Shown one piece after another: positions 44,515 to 54,539 of a DNA stretch of 64,000 bases (its first letter is position 1; the number at the start of each line of letters is the position of its first letter). This stretch comes from Bacillus sp. RO2 (GTDB lineage Bacteria; Bacillota; Bacilli; Bacillales; Bacillaceae_I). The notes under the pieces are model-generated. The model did no database searches. It saw nothing but the letters and a program-made list of their open reading frames with translations, and was not told the DNA's origin. A program made the translations under genes and the position numbers. The DNA lies in NCBI RefSeq assembly GCF_012911845.1, contig NZ_JAAXCU010000046.1:124001-188000 (forward strand), in the 5' to 3' direction.

Positions 44515-45588
44515 TTAAGTTAATCTAATTGTTCGAGGTGTCCCGGTCAGCAACTTACATCCGCTCTCTGTTACGGAGACTAATTCTTCAATACGTACGC
44601 CGCCTACCCCCGGTATGTACAAACCTGGCTCAATCGTAAAAATATGACCTTTTTCAATCGGTGCATCATGATGCATAACAACCCGGGGCCATTCATGTAT
44701 TTCTAACCCGACACCATGTCCCAAGCCTCTAAGACTGTATTCTTCTAAATTTGCTTCCATAAAGACTTTTCTTGCTACATCATCTAACTCCTGACAAGTT
44801 ACACCTGGTCTTACTGAAATAACGGCTCTTTCCAAGGCTTCTAAAACGATCATATAAACTTCTTGCATTCTCTCAATGGGCTCCCCAATCCACAAAGTAC
44901 GTGTCATGTCTGACATATAGCCTTCATAACAGGCACCAAAATCAATTAAAAGCATGTCATTTTCATTCACCATCCGAAAAGACGGAGACGCATGTGGCAA
45001 GGCGCTTCTCTCCCCTGCTGCTACAATCGTTCCAAATGTAGGACCTTCACTGCCGTGCTTGGCAAGAAGGTATTCAAGCCCTACAGCAATTTGCTTTTCC
45101 GTCATGCCTGGTTTTATTATTTGGCACAATTCTTTAAAAGCAAGATCTCCAATTTCAGCAGCCCGTTGAATGGCAGCTTCTTCAGACGGCTCCTTGTATT
45201 GGCGAATGGCTAGGCTGACATCTTCTGTATACACCCAGTCAACTTTTTCATCCATATTCCTTAATGCTCTTAATAGAGACACTGGAGTCTTCTTCCCATC
45301 ATAGGCAATGGAGTTTATCTCCATAGATTTCATCACTTTTTCTAAAGTTGTAAACGGATTAATCTCATGGATATAAACTTTATATCCTTCTGTCTCCTCT
45401 CTTATCTGCTGTGCATACCGTTGGTCCGTTACAAGAATTCCCTCATTTTTGGTGATAAACAAATAACAGTTACTTCCTGTGAATCCAGAGAAATACCGGT
45501 AATTTTCCACCGTGTTTAAGAAAAAAGCATCACAGTCATTTTCATCAAGCCATTTTCTCAACTTCTCGATCCGTCGCAACATGGGCAT
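44515..45588 (-). CDS. M24 (aminopeptidase P-like) metallopeptidase, third copy
   Basis: A 357-residue creatinase/aminopeptidase P-fold protein, full length. The five metal ligands are visible: D in [19 protein letters not shown] (two), H in [15 protein letters not shown] in [11 protein letters not shown] and E in RIEELVSV. It resembles PapA/YqhT-type Xaa-Pro dipeptidases and is not closely like the two other M24 proteins of this cluster. It lies between the binding-protein and ATPase genes, so it probably cleaves an imported Xaa-Pro-like compound in the cytoplasm. Confidence 0.92.
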   Translation of the reverse strand: MPMLRRIEKLRKWLDENDCDAFFLNTVENYRYFSGFTGSNCYLFITKNEGILVTDQRYAQQIREETEGYKVYIHEINPFTTLEKVMKSMEINSIAYDGKKTPVSLLRALRNMDEKVDWVYTEDVSLAIRQYKEPSEEAAIQRAAEIGDLAFKELCQIIKPGMTEKQIAVGLEYLLAKHGSEGPTFGTIVAAGERSALPHASPSFRMVNENDMLLIDFGACYEGYMSDMTRTLWIGEPIERMQEVYMIVLEALERAVISVRPGVTCQELDDVARKVFMEANLEEYSLRGLGHGVGLEIHEWPRVVMHHDAPIEKGHIFTIEPGLYIPGVGGVRIEELVSVTESGCKLLTGTPRTIRLT

Positions 45589-45627
45589 CTGTCCTTTTTG
45601 CTTGATAGATTGGTATTGTTAAAAGGG

Positions 45628-45659
45628 ACAAAGAAATCGAACGAATCCGATTTCTTTGT
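45628..45659 (-). terminator. Stem-loop after the binding-protein gene
   Basis: Perfect 12-bp arms ACAAAGAAATCG (45628-45639) and CGATTTCTTTGT (45648-45659) with an 8-nt loop lie between the substrate-binding protein and the next gene; CCCTTTT follows on the minus strand. It may be a partial terminator or an mRNA-stabilising hairpin that raises binding-protein levels. Confidence 0.7.
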
Positions 45660-45673
45660 CTGTTAGCAGAAGA

Positions 45674-47368
45674 TTATTTAACACTCCACTCGCGAGCGTT
45701 AAATGTCACACCTCTGAAATCCGGAGTAAATCCTGCCACTTTCTCATTGGCAACATACGTAGCGCTTTGCTCATAGATTGGGATCCAGATTTCATCCTCT
45801 GCAAGTTTCTTACTGACCTCCCAAATATATTTCTGACGCTGTTCAAAGTCTACTTCCTTCGATTGTTTGTCAAGGAGTTCATCCACAAGTGAATCTGAAT
45901 ACCCAACAAAATTATACCCATTTGGAGGCATGTACGCCGAACCGAAATAACTACGATATTCATCCGGATCTGCTTCTATACCAAACCCAAGAATATAGGC
46001 ATCATAGTCATCCTTTGTCACTTCTCGCTGTTTTCCATCTGCAGTTTGTGGAAGTAACTTTGTGACAAGCGTAGGAAAATCCAAGGAAAGAAGTTCCATT
46101 TTAACGCCAATTGCTTCATATTGCTGTTTTAAGAGTGCAGCCGTTTTTTCTCTTTCTTTAGTTCCTGTTGGTACTTGCAGAGTAAAACTAAGCTCCTTGC
46201 CGTTCTTTTCGAAGATGCCTTTGCTGTTCTTTTTATATCCTGCTTCCTCTAAAAGTGATTCCGCTTTACTCTTGTCAAAGTCATAGATTGGAAGATCCGG
46301 ACTATGCGACCAGTGCTTTGAAGGGAAGATGTCATCTGCGACCTCTCCATATTCTCCTAGAATGGAAGCAACGATAACACGCTTTTCTGTTGCATGAGCC
46401 AACGCTTGACGAACTTTCACATCTGAGAAATGGTCGTTCTTGGCATTAAATCCGACATAGTACACGCTTAGTTGATCTGACAGTACGACATTTGCATAAT
46501 CAAGTGACTTAATCGATTCTATTTCGGCAATCGGTACTGAAGTAATATCAATTTCCTTGTTCATGAATGCCGCCAACATTGTATTTGCATCACCAAAGCG
46601 AACTACTAAACTATCAAGGTGGGGTGTACCTTTAAAATAGTCTTTATTTGCACTTAGTTGAATAAATTGTCCAGATTCCCAAGAGTCAAATTTAAATGGT
46701 CCAGTTCCTACAGGAGCACGGTTGGAATCATGCTTTGCCCATTCTGCCGGAGAAATTTCTGACAGGATATGCTCAGGTAGAACGCCGATAAACAGCCCTG
46801 AAATAAACGGTGCAAACTGCTCTTTTGTTGTAAACGATATCGTATAATCATCGATGACTTTAATTCCTTCTACAGAGTCCGCTTCACCTGCTTTATATTC
46901 AGCAGCACCTACGACCGGATCCACTCTCCAATAGGCCCCTGCGTCATAGTCTGGATGAGCAAGCGATGTATAGGTGAATTCAACATCCCTGGCAGTAAAT
47001 GGTTTACCGTCATGCCATGTAACGCCCTCATGTAAATAGAAGGTATATGTTTTCCCATCCTCGGAAACATCCCATTTTTCAGCCAAACTTCCAATCATTT
47101 TTAATTCTTCATCCGGAATAACCAAAGAATCGTAGATCATATGTGTGACAAGAGTGTCAGAAGAAGTAGCCCAAATCAGCGGGTTTAAGTTACCCGGTTC
47201 GCTTGCTGAGGCAATCGTAATGGAACCTCCTTGCTTCGGCTCTTCTGTATCTGCATTGTCGTTTTGTTTGTTATTTGTATTACTATCCGTACTACTTTCG
47301 GAAGTACAACCTACTAGCAAAATCAATACAATTGCAATTATTGACAAAATATTCAATCTTTTTTTCAT
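45674..47368 (-). CDS. ABC transporter substrate-binding lipoprotein (SBP family 5)
   Basis: A 564-residue solute-binding protein of the DppA/OppA family. Signal with lipobox LILLVGC (cysteine about 21), then a T/N/D-rich tether. Family 5 signature parts are KWDVSEDGKTYTFYLHEGVTWHDGKPFTA (about 103-131, in two pieces), and VRQALAHATEKRVI (about 322-335). C-terminal YEQSATYVANEKVAGFTPD is typical. It determines the substrate of the importer, most likely a peptide or related compound. AGGGGGA precedes ATG. Confidence 0.95.
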   Translation of the reverse strand: MKKRLNILSIIAIVLILLVGCTSESSTDSNTNNKQNDNADTEEPKQGGSITIASASEPGNLNPLIWATSSDTLVTHMIYDSLVIPDEELKMIGSLAEKWDVSEDGKTYTFYLHEGVTWHDGKPFTARDVEFTYTSLAHPDYDAGAYWRVDPVVGAAEYKAGEADSVEGIKVIDDYTISFTTKEQFAPFISGLFIGVLPEHILSEISPAEWAKHDSNRAPVGTGPFKFDSWESGQFIQLSANKDYFKGTPHLDSLVVRFGDANTMLAAFMNKEIDITSVPIAEIESIKSLDYANVVLSDQLSVYYVGFNAKNDHFSDVKVRQALAHATEKRVIVASILGEYGEVADDIFPSKHWSHSPDLPIYDFDKSKAESLLEEAGYKKNSKGIFEKNGKELSFTLQVPTGTKEREKTAALLKQQYEAIGVKMELLSLDFPTLVTKLLPQTADGKQREVTKDDYDAYILGFGIEADPDEYRSYFGSAYMPPNGYNFVGYSDSLVDELLDKQSKEVDFEQRQKYIWEVSKKLAEDEIWIPIYEQSATYVANEKVAGFTPDFRGVTFNAREWSVK

Positions 47369-47525
47369 ATAAATCCCCCTTAATCAATGATTGAATAGGC
47401 TCTTTTCGTAAAAATGACATTGTAAAAATAGAAATGACATAGGAAGTGAAAGCAGCCAATGGATACAGGACATAAAAATGGCAGCCTGCGTCATTCAACC
47501 CTCCTTTCAATGGTATGTATGGTGC

Positions 47526-48452
47526 CTATGATTTCATTTTTGGATCGAGTGCATCACGCAAACCGTCACCCAAAAAATTAATGCATAGGATTGTTAAAAG
47601 AATGGCAAAGCCTGGTGGGGCCCATACCCACGGCTTAAACTGTAAAATTGTGATTGAGGTAGCTTCATTCAGCATGTTCCCCCAGCTTGGGATGGGCTGC
47701 TGCACCCCGACACCAAGAAAGCTTAGAGCAGACTCTGTTAAAATTGCTTCTGCGGTTTGGAGTGTCGCCTGAACAGTAATAGGTGCCATGATGTTAGGTA
47801 AGATATGTTTTCCTATTATAACTAAGTTGCTCTGACCAAGTGCCTTGGAGGCTTCAATGTATTCCATTTCCCTGAGTCGCAGGACTTCCCCACGCACTAA
47901 TCTTGTCATTGTTGTCCAGCTCACAAGTCCAATAACAATCATAACATTATAGAGATTAGGCTTTAGTAGAGTGGCAACGGAGATAACCAGAAATAATACT
48001 GGAAAACAAATAACTACATCCGTTATCCTCATCACGATAACATCAACCCACCTGCCGTAATAACCGGCAAGTAATCCCATCACAATACCGATAAATGAAG
48101 AAATACATACCGCTACTAAGGCCACACTCAACGAAACTCTTCCCCCATAAATAATACGACTGAGCAGATCGCGTCCGAGGCTATCTGTTCCTAGCAAATG
48201 CTCTGAATTAGGAGCTTGCAGTACATTGATTAGTCCTAGATCATTTTCTTGAGAAGTATATGGATTATATGGAGCGATAAGTGGAGCTAATAGTGCTGAC
48301 AGAATCAATAATGCCAACACGACGGCACCAACTAACGCCAATTTGTTTTTCTTAAAACGCTTCCAGGCTGCCTGTCTAAAGGTTTTTCTCTTCCATTCAG
48401 GCTTGCTTGGAACTAAAGGTGGTTCATTTTGTATTTCCACACTTCCATTCAC
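47526..48452 (-). CDS. ABC transporter permease (DppC/OppC type)
   Basis: A 308-residue permease with the N-terminal OppC_N region (WKRFKKNKLALVGAVVLALLILSALLAPLIAPY in its first 60 residues) and about five further helices. The EAA loop is EYIEASKALGQSNLVIIGKHILPN (about 203-226). GTG start with AAAGGAGG 8 nt upstream. It is 18 nt after the dppB-type gene. Confidence 0.95.
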   Translation of the reverse strand: MNGSVEIQNEPPLVPSKPEWKRKTFRQAAWKRFKKNKLALVGAVVLALLILSALLAPLIAPYNPYTSQENDLGLINVLQAPNSEHLLGTDSLGRDLLSRIIYGGRVSLSVALVAVCISSFIGIVMGLLAGYYGRWVDVIVMRITDVVICFPVLFLVISVATLLKPNLYNVMIVIGLVSWTTMTRLVRGEVLRLREMEYIEASKALGQSNLVIIGKHILPNIMAPITVQATLQTAEAILTESALSFLGVGVQQPIPSWGNMLNEATSITILQFKPWVWAPPGFAILLTILCINFLGDGLRDALDPKMKS

Positions 48453-48470
48453 TCGGCTTCCCTCCTTTCA

Positions 48471-49433
48471 CTAGTTGTATCTAATTCTTGGATCTGCCCA
48501 AGCATAGAGAACATCAGCGAGTAGATTTCCCAATAGAACCAGAATAGATGTAAACAAATTCAATGCCATTATGACTGGGTACTCCCTTCCAACGATTGCC
48601 TGGATACCCATGCTTCCCATCCCTGGCCAATTAAAGATATGCTCAGTAATATAGGCGCCACCAAATAGGAACGGTATGGAAAGACCAAAGATAGTAATTA
48701 CCGGAATAAGCGCGTTTCTTAATGCGTGCTTTACAATGACCACTTTCCTGCTTAACCCTTTCGAATCTGCCGTACGAACGAAATCCTGATTTAGTACTTC
48801 CAACAGGCTTGACCTCGTAAATCGCATTACGACCGCTACTGTCGGTAAGGAAAGAACAACAGCAGGCAGAATAATATGTTTCAAATGGTCTATAAAGAGG
48901 GCAAATCCGGTCAGGTTTGCACCTATTGACGCCATTCCGGAAGTGGGGAACCATCCAAGCTTCAACGCAAAAATAAAGATTAGTCCAAGCCCGAAGAAAA
49001 AGGACGGGATGGAAATTCCGATAAATGCAAATACCGTAAGAACATAATCCGGTAGCTTATAACGATGTGTCGCAGAAAATACTCCAAGCGGGACACCGAT
49101 TACAAATGCCATGATAAAGGCTGAACCGGTAAGTGTTAACGTCGCAGGGAGCCTCTCTAAAATTAAATCACTGACAGATTGCCCGGTTTTGATGGTATAT
49201 CCAAGGTTCCCTTGTAAAATTTCTTTCAACCAATTGAAATACTGGACAATTTTAGATTGGTCAAATCCTAGACTTGCTTGGGCTCTTTCCATTTCTTCCA
49301 TTGATATTTTGGGATTAATCATTGTCTGCATTGGATTTCCCGGAGCAAGCTGCATAATAAGGAAGGTAAGAATTGTTATTCCTATAAGAATGGGAATTGC
49401 ATGAAGAATCCGTTTTACTATATAAACTCCCAC
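48471..49433 (-). CDS. ABC transporter permease (DppB/OppB type)
   Basis: A 320-residue permease with six membrane helices. N-terminal VKRILHAIPILIGITILTFLI, QLAPGNPMQ loop, and the EAA-type loop QDFVRTADSKGLSRKVVIVKHALRNALIPV (about 214-243). GTG start after GGAGGTG. It pairs with the DppC-type permease and follows an M24 gene. Confidence 0.95.
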   Translation of the reverse strand: MGVYIVKRILHAIPILIGITILTFLIMQLAPGNPMQTMINPKISMEEMERAQASLGFDQSKIVQYFNWLKEILQGNLGYTIKTGQSVSDLILERLPATLTLTGSAFIMAFVIGVPLGVFSATHRYKLPDYVLTVFAFIGISIPSFFFGLGLIFIFALKLGWFPTSGMASIGANLTGFALFIDHLKHIILPAVVLSLPTVAVVMRFTRSSLLEVLNQDFVRTADSKGLSRKVVIVKHALRNALIPVITIFGLSIPFLFGGAYITEHIFNWPGMGSMGIQAIVGREYPVIMALNLFTSILVLLGNLLADVLYAWADPRIRYN

Positions 49434-49456
49434 GAGCTTTCACCTCCTATCGAAAA

Positions 49457-50635
49457 TCATATGGCGGGAATCAGAATCAGTTCTTTTTGACGCTCTGTCA
49501 GGAATTCTGCACCATCTTGCGTCACAAGAACATTCTCCTCCACAATAAATTGAAGACCTTGATCAGTGAATAAGGTTGGTTCTAACGTGAATACCATCCC
49601 TTCTTCTACTTGACCATACGGCGAAGAACCGTACCGAGCCCATTTGGGGCCAAGCAATACTCCCCCATCATGGACATCTCTACCAATCTGATGACCTGTC
49701 GCATGAGTAATCTCTGGGTAGCCATTTGTTGTCAAATGTGCCCTAGCTATTTCATCCACTTGATAGCCAGTAACCCCCGGCTTCAATCCTTCAGCAGCCT
49801 TTGTGATGGCCTCATAGATGGTGGTAAATGCTCGGTTCACATGCGATGGCGCTTCTTTTTCCCCTTCTTTCAGGAAATAGACAGTTCTGGCAATATCAGA
49901 AACATAGCCATCAATATCAATGCTAAAGTCCATAATTAGTAGGTCCCCAGGTTCGATCACTGCATCACTCGGAGAACGATGAGCGATCCGTTCCTTCAAT
50001 ACAATTGGCATGGATAGTGCACGATCGATTCCATTAACAACGTGATGACGTTCCATCTCATCCACAAACAATTGACCGACCTGCTTCTCACTTAATCCAA
50101 CCTTTAGTTGACTAATAACTGAATCATATATTTCATGCGTTAAGCGAATGGCTCGGTAGATTGTGTCGACTTCTCGGTCAGTCTTAATACTTCGTAATCG
50201 ACTTAAGAAGGACTGGGAAGATACAAATTCCCCTGAAAAATCTCCCTTGAGCGTTTCCTTTAGCCAACGAAAACGTCCGACCGTCAGTCCGTCAGCCAGG
50301 TGCTCATCCTCTGAATAGTTGAGCGCAATCTTTTTTGGCTGAAATCGTCTAACCACTTCTTTTAACGGGTCAGCCAAGCTAGTGGTATATTTAATTACTT
50401 CCTGAAACAATCCCGATTCTTCAATATCTTGTGCATCAATGGAACTGCACAGTACCAGCTTCTCTCCTGTTCTTGTTAGAACAAACGCTCCAGGTCCCAC
50501 CGTTTTGACACCCGTAACAAGATTTAGGCACGGGTCACTTCCTTCACTTGTGACAATTAACCATAGATCGATTTCCTGCTGGTTTAAATACTGAATTGCT
50601 TGTTCCATTTTTTCAAAATTAACAGAGTACTTCAT
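49457..50635 (-). CDS. M24-family metallohydrolase, pair B
   Basis: A 392-residue pita-bread fold protein. N-terminal creatinase-like domain with LWLIVTSEGSDPCLNLVTG, and a C-terminal catalytic domain with metal ligands D (LLIMDFSIDIDGYVSDIART, two), H (GHQIGRDVHDGG), E (FTLEPTLF) and E (FIVEENVLV), all present. It is clearly homologous to the M24 protein at 51944 (shared IVTxEGSDP, GQLFVxxM, FSxxxxxYVSDIAR). ATG after GAGGGATGG is chosen over one 8 codons upstream that overlaps the M20 gene. May be a dipeptidase or an amide/amidine hydrolase. Confidence 0.9.
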   Translation of the reverse strand: MKYSVNFEKMEQAIQYLNQQEIDLWLIVTSEGSDPCLNLVTGVKTVGPGAFVLTRTGEKLVLCSSIDAQDIEESGLFQEVIKYTTSLADPLKEVVRRFQPKKIALNYSEDEHLADGLTVGRFRWLKETLKGDFSGEFVSSQSFLSRLRSIKTDREVDTIYRAIRLTHEIYDSVISQLKVGLSEKQVGQLFVDEMERHHVVNGIDRALSMPIVLKERIAHRSPSDAVIEPGDLLIMDFSIDIDGYVSDIARTVYFLKEGEKEAPSHVNRAFTTIYEAITKAAEGLKPGVTGYQVDEIARAHLTTNGYPEITHATGHQIGRDVHDGGVLLGPKWARYGSSPYGQVEEGMVFTLEPTLFTDQGLQFIVEENVLVTQDGAEFLTERQKELILIPAI

Positions 50636-50646
50636 GGTTCCATCCC

Positions 50647-51951
50647 TCACTTCCTGCAAATTGATTTTATAAGCAAAGAGAGTACGTTCGTTCCGAAAAG
50701 AAAGGACTCTCTAGTAATATTTTCATTATGGTTATGCACTTTTTTAAGAACACTGACAAATGCATCCTTTTCTGTTAGCGGAGAAAAACCATAGATGGCG
50801 GACCTTGTATCTCCAAAGTAACGTCCATCCGTTCTTCCAAGTGCGAGAAACGGTAGGAGTGTTGCATTGGATCCTACATCCTTTAACGCCTGTTCCATCT
50901 TTCGAATATAAGGGGCATCAAGTTCACATTCAAATCCTTCTTCTAAGCTCGTAATCTCTATGTCTACCTCCACCCCGTATAGAGCCTCTGCCAGCCACCT
51001 TGACAACTGTTCCTTAGTCGTCCCTGGAACAAGGCGAAATTCCACTTCGACCTCCGTAAGATATGGAATGGCATTTACCACAGACCCTATTTCTAACTTG
51101 TTCACTACAGGTCCTGTTGTTTCCATATACTCCAACAAATCAACCAACAATTTTTCATCCTCTGTTTTTGGAACCAAGCTTATATCGTCAATGCCGAGGA
51201 CTTGCTTAAATTTGGTAGAAACCTTGGTTGAACTCTTTGGAAAGGACCAGGAGAGAAGGCGTTCCATTGCCTTAGCAAGAGTGAGAATAGCTTGATTTTC
51301 AGGGGGACAGGACGCATGTCCTCCCTGACCTCTTGCGATTACCTTCACTTTCGCTACCCCTTTTTCACCTGCCGTATAGAGTAGATAAGTGTGACCTTTG
51401 TAATTTACTGTGAATCCTCCACCTTCATTAATTACCATACCTTTTTGAAACAGATCCGGATGTGCTTTTTTTAGAAATCCCATCCCCTCACCGCTACCAT
51501 TCTCCTCATCGGCAGTTGCCAGCAAATAAACATCACGGTTCAACGAATCCTTCAACCTGGCCAATTCAAGAAAGGCATTTACCTGCATCGCCGTCAGCTG
51601 CTTCGTATCAAGAGTTCCTCTACCCCAAATCACACCATCGACCTCCACACCCGAGAATGGCGGTTGTTCCCACTTGGCTTCTTCTGCTCTGACTACATCA
51701 AGGTGGGAGATTAGATAAAGAGGCTCTTCCTCTCCACCCACAAGCTTCGCTACTAAATTGGTTCTCCCAGAGGTATTCTCATAAAAATGAACCGGGATAC
51801 CTTCATCGAGCAGGATTTCTTCCAAATACTCCGCAGCCTTTCGCTCTTCTTTCTCTCCATTCGTTGTATCAATTGTTAATAACTTCTTGAAAATGGTCAG
51901 TGCCTGCTGTTCTGTTTCTTCCAACATTCTCATCGGCCGGCTCTCACTCAT
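50647..51951 (-). CDS. M20-family metallopeptidase, pair B
   Basis: A 434-residue zinc amidohydrolase or dipeptidase. Metal ligands: H and D in YLISHLDVV (about 80-88), D in WGRGTLDTKQLTAM, catalytic EE in ATADEENGSGEG, E in VINEGGG, and a late histidine region. The lid domain is inserted at about 195-330. Its ATG overlaps the preceding M24 stop by 8 nt and no clear Shine-Dalgarno is seen, so translational coupling or an internal ATG (51933 or 51927) is possible. Homologous to the M20 protein at 53130. Confidence 0.9.
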   Translation of the reverse strand: MSESRPMRMLEETEQQALTIFKKLLTIDTTNGEKEERKAAEYLEEILLDEGIPVHFYENTSGRTNLVAKLVGGEEEPLYLISHLDVVRAEEAKWEQPPFSGVEVDGVIWGRGTLDTKQLTAMQVNAFLELARLKDSLNRDVYLLATADEENGSGEGMGFLKKAHPDLFQKGMVINEGGGFTVNYKGHTYLLYTAGEKGVAKVKVIARGQGGHASCPPENQAILTLAKAMERLLSWSFPKSSTKVSTKFKQVLGIDDISLVPKTEDEKLLVDLLEYMETTGPVVNKLEIGSVVNAIPYLTEVEVEFRLVPGTTKEQLSRWLAEALYGVEVDIEITSLEEGFECELDAPYIRKMEQALKDVGSNATLLPFLALGRTDGRYFGDTRSAIYGFSPLTEKDAFVSVLKKVHNHNENITRESFLFGTNVLSLLIKSICRK

Positions 51952-53143
51952 AAGGAATCAAAATCAAAGAGGTTTGACGTTTGCTTAATATCTTCGGCCC
52001 ATTCTCTGTCACGAGGACATTTTCCTCAACAAGCATACAAGGAAGACCCTCATCCTGAATGACGGTAGGTTCAATTGCGTACACTTCCCCTATACGAATT
52101 GTTCCTTCGACCGATTTTCTTGGAGGAGTTCTTCGCGGTCCAAGAATTGTTCCACCATCATGTGTTTCCCGTCCTACCTGGTGTCCGACAGAGTGACGGA
52201 TCGTCGGATACCCATGCCGCTCGATACATTCTCTTCCAACCGCATCCACTTCATAGCCTTTTTTTCCTGGTAATAGTGCCTCAATTGATTCCGTAATGGC
52301 AACAAAAGCAGCTTCAAAAGCAGCTGTCACATCAGCTGGCGGTTCCGTTTCCCCTTGTTTCAATAAATAGCAGGTACGGGCAATGTCCGAAACATAGTCT
52401 TCGTATTTCAAGCTGAAATCAATGATTACGATATCCCCCGGTTCTGCCACATAATCGCCTGGCTTTCGGTGTGCCAATCCATTTCGAACCGTGCAGACAA
52501 GTGGAGGGTCATATGGATTCCCTAGACCATTCGTCACTCCACGTTTTTTCATCCCTTCAACAAAAAGCTGACCTATCTCCTTTTCTGTCATTCCATGCTT
52601 TATCAACTGAAAGACTTCCTCATAAATGTCCGTCGTCAATTCGATGGCGCCCTGCATCGCTTTCAGCTCGGAAGTAGACTTCACACTGCGAAGCTCTTTT
52701 AAAATCTCCTCACTGGAGGTTTCTTTTTTCTGCAGTTCCTCTTTTCCAAGCACCCGCTCTAACCATTTGTACAACCCAAGCGTCAATCCATCACATAAAT
52801 GGTCATCATTTGAAATGTTCAACGCGAATCTTTTCGGATTTTCCTGCTTGTATTCTTGCAAAAACACGTCATCGATAGATGCTTCGTAGATAATTACCTC
52901 TTCAAAAAGCTCTGTCTCGACGTACGCCTCCTTGTCACTTACTGAGGTTACCACCTTATGTCGTCCATGCCTGTTCAGGAAAATAACAGCTTGGTGAATT
53001 GAGCGTGTTCCGACTAAAAGAGGAAGACTAGGATCGGATCCTTCCCTCGTAACAATCATCCATGTATCAATATTATGCTTGTTCAATAGTACAACTGCCT
53101 GATCCAGTTTTTCCTTTGCGATTGTTCGATTACTCGTTTTCAT
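51944..53143 (-). CDS. M24-family metallohydrolase, pair A
   Basis: A 399-residue protein of the same type as the one at 49457. Metal ligands are intact: IVIIDFSLKYEDYVSDIART (two D), VGHQVGRETHDGG (H), YAIEPTVI (E) and MLVEENVLV (E). The N-terminal domain has TWMIVTREGSDPSLPLLVG. ATG at 53143 follows AAGGGAG; an earlier ATG 18 codons upstream lies inside the M20 gene without a site. It overlaps the upstream M20 stop by 14 nt. Confidence 0.9.
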   Translation of the reverse strand: MKTSNRTIAKEKLDQAVVLLNKHNIDTWMIVTREGSDPSLPLLVGTRSIHQAVIFLNRHGRHKVVTSVSDKEAYVETELFEEVIIYEASIDDVFLQEYKQENPKRFALNISNDDHLCDGLTLGLYKWLERVLGKEELQKKETSSEEILKELRSVKSTSELKAMQGAIELTTDIYEEVFQLIKHGMTEKEIGQLFVEGMKKRGVTNGLGNPYDPPLVCTVRNGLAHRKPGDYVAEPGDIVIIDFSLKYEDYVSDIARTCYLLKQGETEPPADVTAAFEAAFVAITESIEALLPGKKGYEVDAVGRECIERHGYPTIRHSVGHQVGRETHDGGTILGPRRTPPRKSVEGTIRIGEVYAIEPTVIQDEGLPCMLVEENVLVTENGPKILSKRQTSLILIPYE

Positions 53144-54470
53144 GCAAATCGCTCCCTTCCATTCCTGTAAGTGTTCCATATAGTACTTGAATGCCAAATT
53201 TCAATGATTCCAATGGCAGCCGCTCATCCACACCATGCACCATTGGCAGGACCCTTTCAAAAGTCATATCCGGCAGCATTGGCGAAAAACCGTACACCTT
53301 ACTTTGCAGATGCTTGACATGCCTGCCATCATTGCTTCCCACTGACAGAAAAGGAACAATGGTAGCATTTGGTATGTATCCTTGTAATACAATATTCATC
53401 TGTTCAAATAGCTTGCTTTCAAATGTAGACTCATAGCCCTCTTCAAAGCTTTGTATCTCGAATTTGATATCTCTCCCAGCTATCAATCTTTCAAGCTCTG
53501 ATTCTATCTCTTTCTTGCTAATTCCCGGTATAGTCCTACAATCAAGAAAAATTTCACTATCTCCTTGGAGTTCCTTGTATTTTCTTCCTCCATTCCACTT
53601 AGTAACCGTAAAGGTCGTCTCTGACATCGCTCTGAACAGTTGATAGAGAAAGGGGCTTACATAAGGTTTCAATAGCAATAATTGCTCCTCATGGGAGAGG
53701 AACTTTATTTTAGTGACATCCTGTACACTTGAAGTCAGCGTCTCTATTAAACTTTTCGTTGTAAATGGTAATTCTCCAGGAAGGTTTAATAAGGCAATTT
53801 CCTTAATAATTGTGGAAGCCATCTTCAACTCCTCCTGCACGGGAAAATAAGCATTTTGCTCTATCTTCTTTGGAAAAGATAGTCGGATCCGGCATACTCC
53901 TTTTTGCCCTGTTTCACAAAGATAATAATGATGATCACGAATTGTTATCGGGAAACCTCCACCTTCATTCAATACATATGAATTCTTAAACATTCCCTCG
54001 TACTTTGGAAGAAGTGCCTTTAACCCCAGCTCGCTGCCATTCTCTTCGTCCGCCGTTGAAACTAGAACTAAATCAAAAGGAAACACCACACCATTTCTTT
54101 TTAAAAGGATTAAGGTCATAAGATGCATAATTGTGAGTTGTTTCGTATCAATCGTACCTCTCCCCCATAGCACATCATCAATGATTTCCCCTGCAAAAGG
54201 ATCTACTGACCAATCTTGCTTTCTTGCAGGCACTACATCAAGATGTGACAATAGGATAATTGGTTTATGGAACGTCCCATTGTAAGATACAATTAGATTC
54301 CCCCTATTTGTACCAGTCTCTTCTACCCGAGCAAGTAGGCCATTTTCATTCGCCAACAAAGCCAGATATTCAGCTGCGGGAAGCTCATTCCCACTCGGAT
54401 TAGAGGTATCAAACTGTATCAACCTCTGCAAGTACAAAGTAGCCTCTTCCTTCACACTCTTCCAGTCCAT
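53130..54470 (-). CDS. M20-family metallopeptidase, pair A; first gene of the cluster
   Basis: A 446-residue M20 enzyme. ILLSHLDVVPARKQDWSVDPF (about 72-92) gives H and D, WGRGTIDTKQLTIMHL the bridging D, STADEENGSELGLKAL the catalytic and metal glutamates, and VLNEGGGFPI a further ligand. The lid domain follows. It shares the DTKQLT and ADEENGS signatures with the M20 protein at 50647. About 70 bp upstream lies a -35 element with a 20-bp palindrome, so this is the promoter-proximal gene. Confidence 0.9.
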   Translation of the reverse strand: MDWKSVKEEATLYLQRLIQFDTSNPSGNELPAAEYLALLANENGLLARVEETGTNRGNLIVSYNGTFHKPIILLSHLDVVPARKQDWSVDPFAGEIIDDVLWGRGTIDTKQLTIMHLMTLILLKRNGVVFPFDLVLVSTADEENGSELGLKALLPKYEGMFKNSYVLNEGGGFPITIRDHHYYLCETGQKGVCRIRLSFPKKIEQNAYFPVQEELKMASTIIKEIALLNLPGELPFTTKSLIETLTSSVQDVTKIKFLSHEEQLLLLKPYVSPFLYQLFRAMSETTFTVTKWNGGRKYKELQGDSEIFLDCRTIPGISKKEIESELERLIAGRDIKFEIQSFEEGYESTFESKLFEQMNIVLQGYIPNATIVPFLSVGSNDGRHVKHLQSKVYGFSPMLPDMTFERVLPMVHGVDERLPLESLKFGIQVLYGTLTGMEGSDLHENE

Positions 54471-54539
54471 AAATTGCCCTCTCTGTCGTTTGAATTTTCA
54501 AATTATTTAAAATAATAATAACCTCTCTTTCTTGCTAAA

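Noticed and set aside
44515-45588. Assigning the M24 proteins as creatinase or ectoine hydrolase
   Set aside because: The M24 fold and metal ligands are visible, but substrate-specific residues cannot be judged by eye, and no ectoine or creatinine genes are adjacent; kept as M24 hydrolase only.
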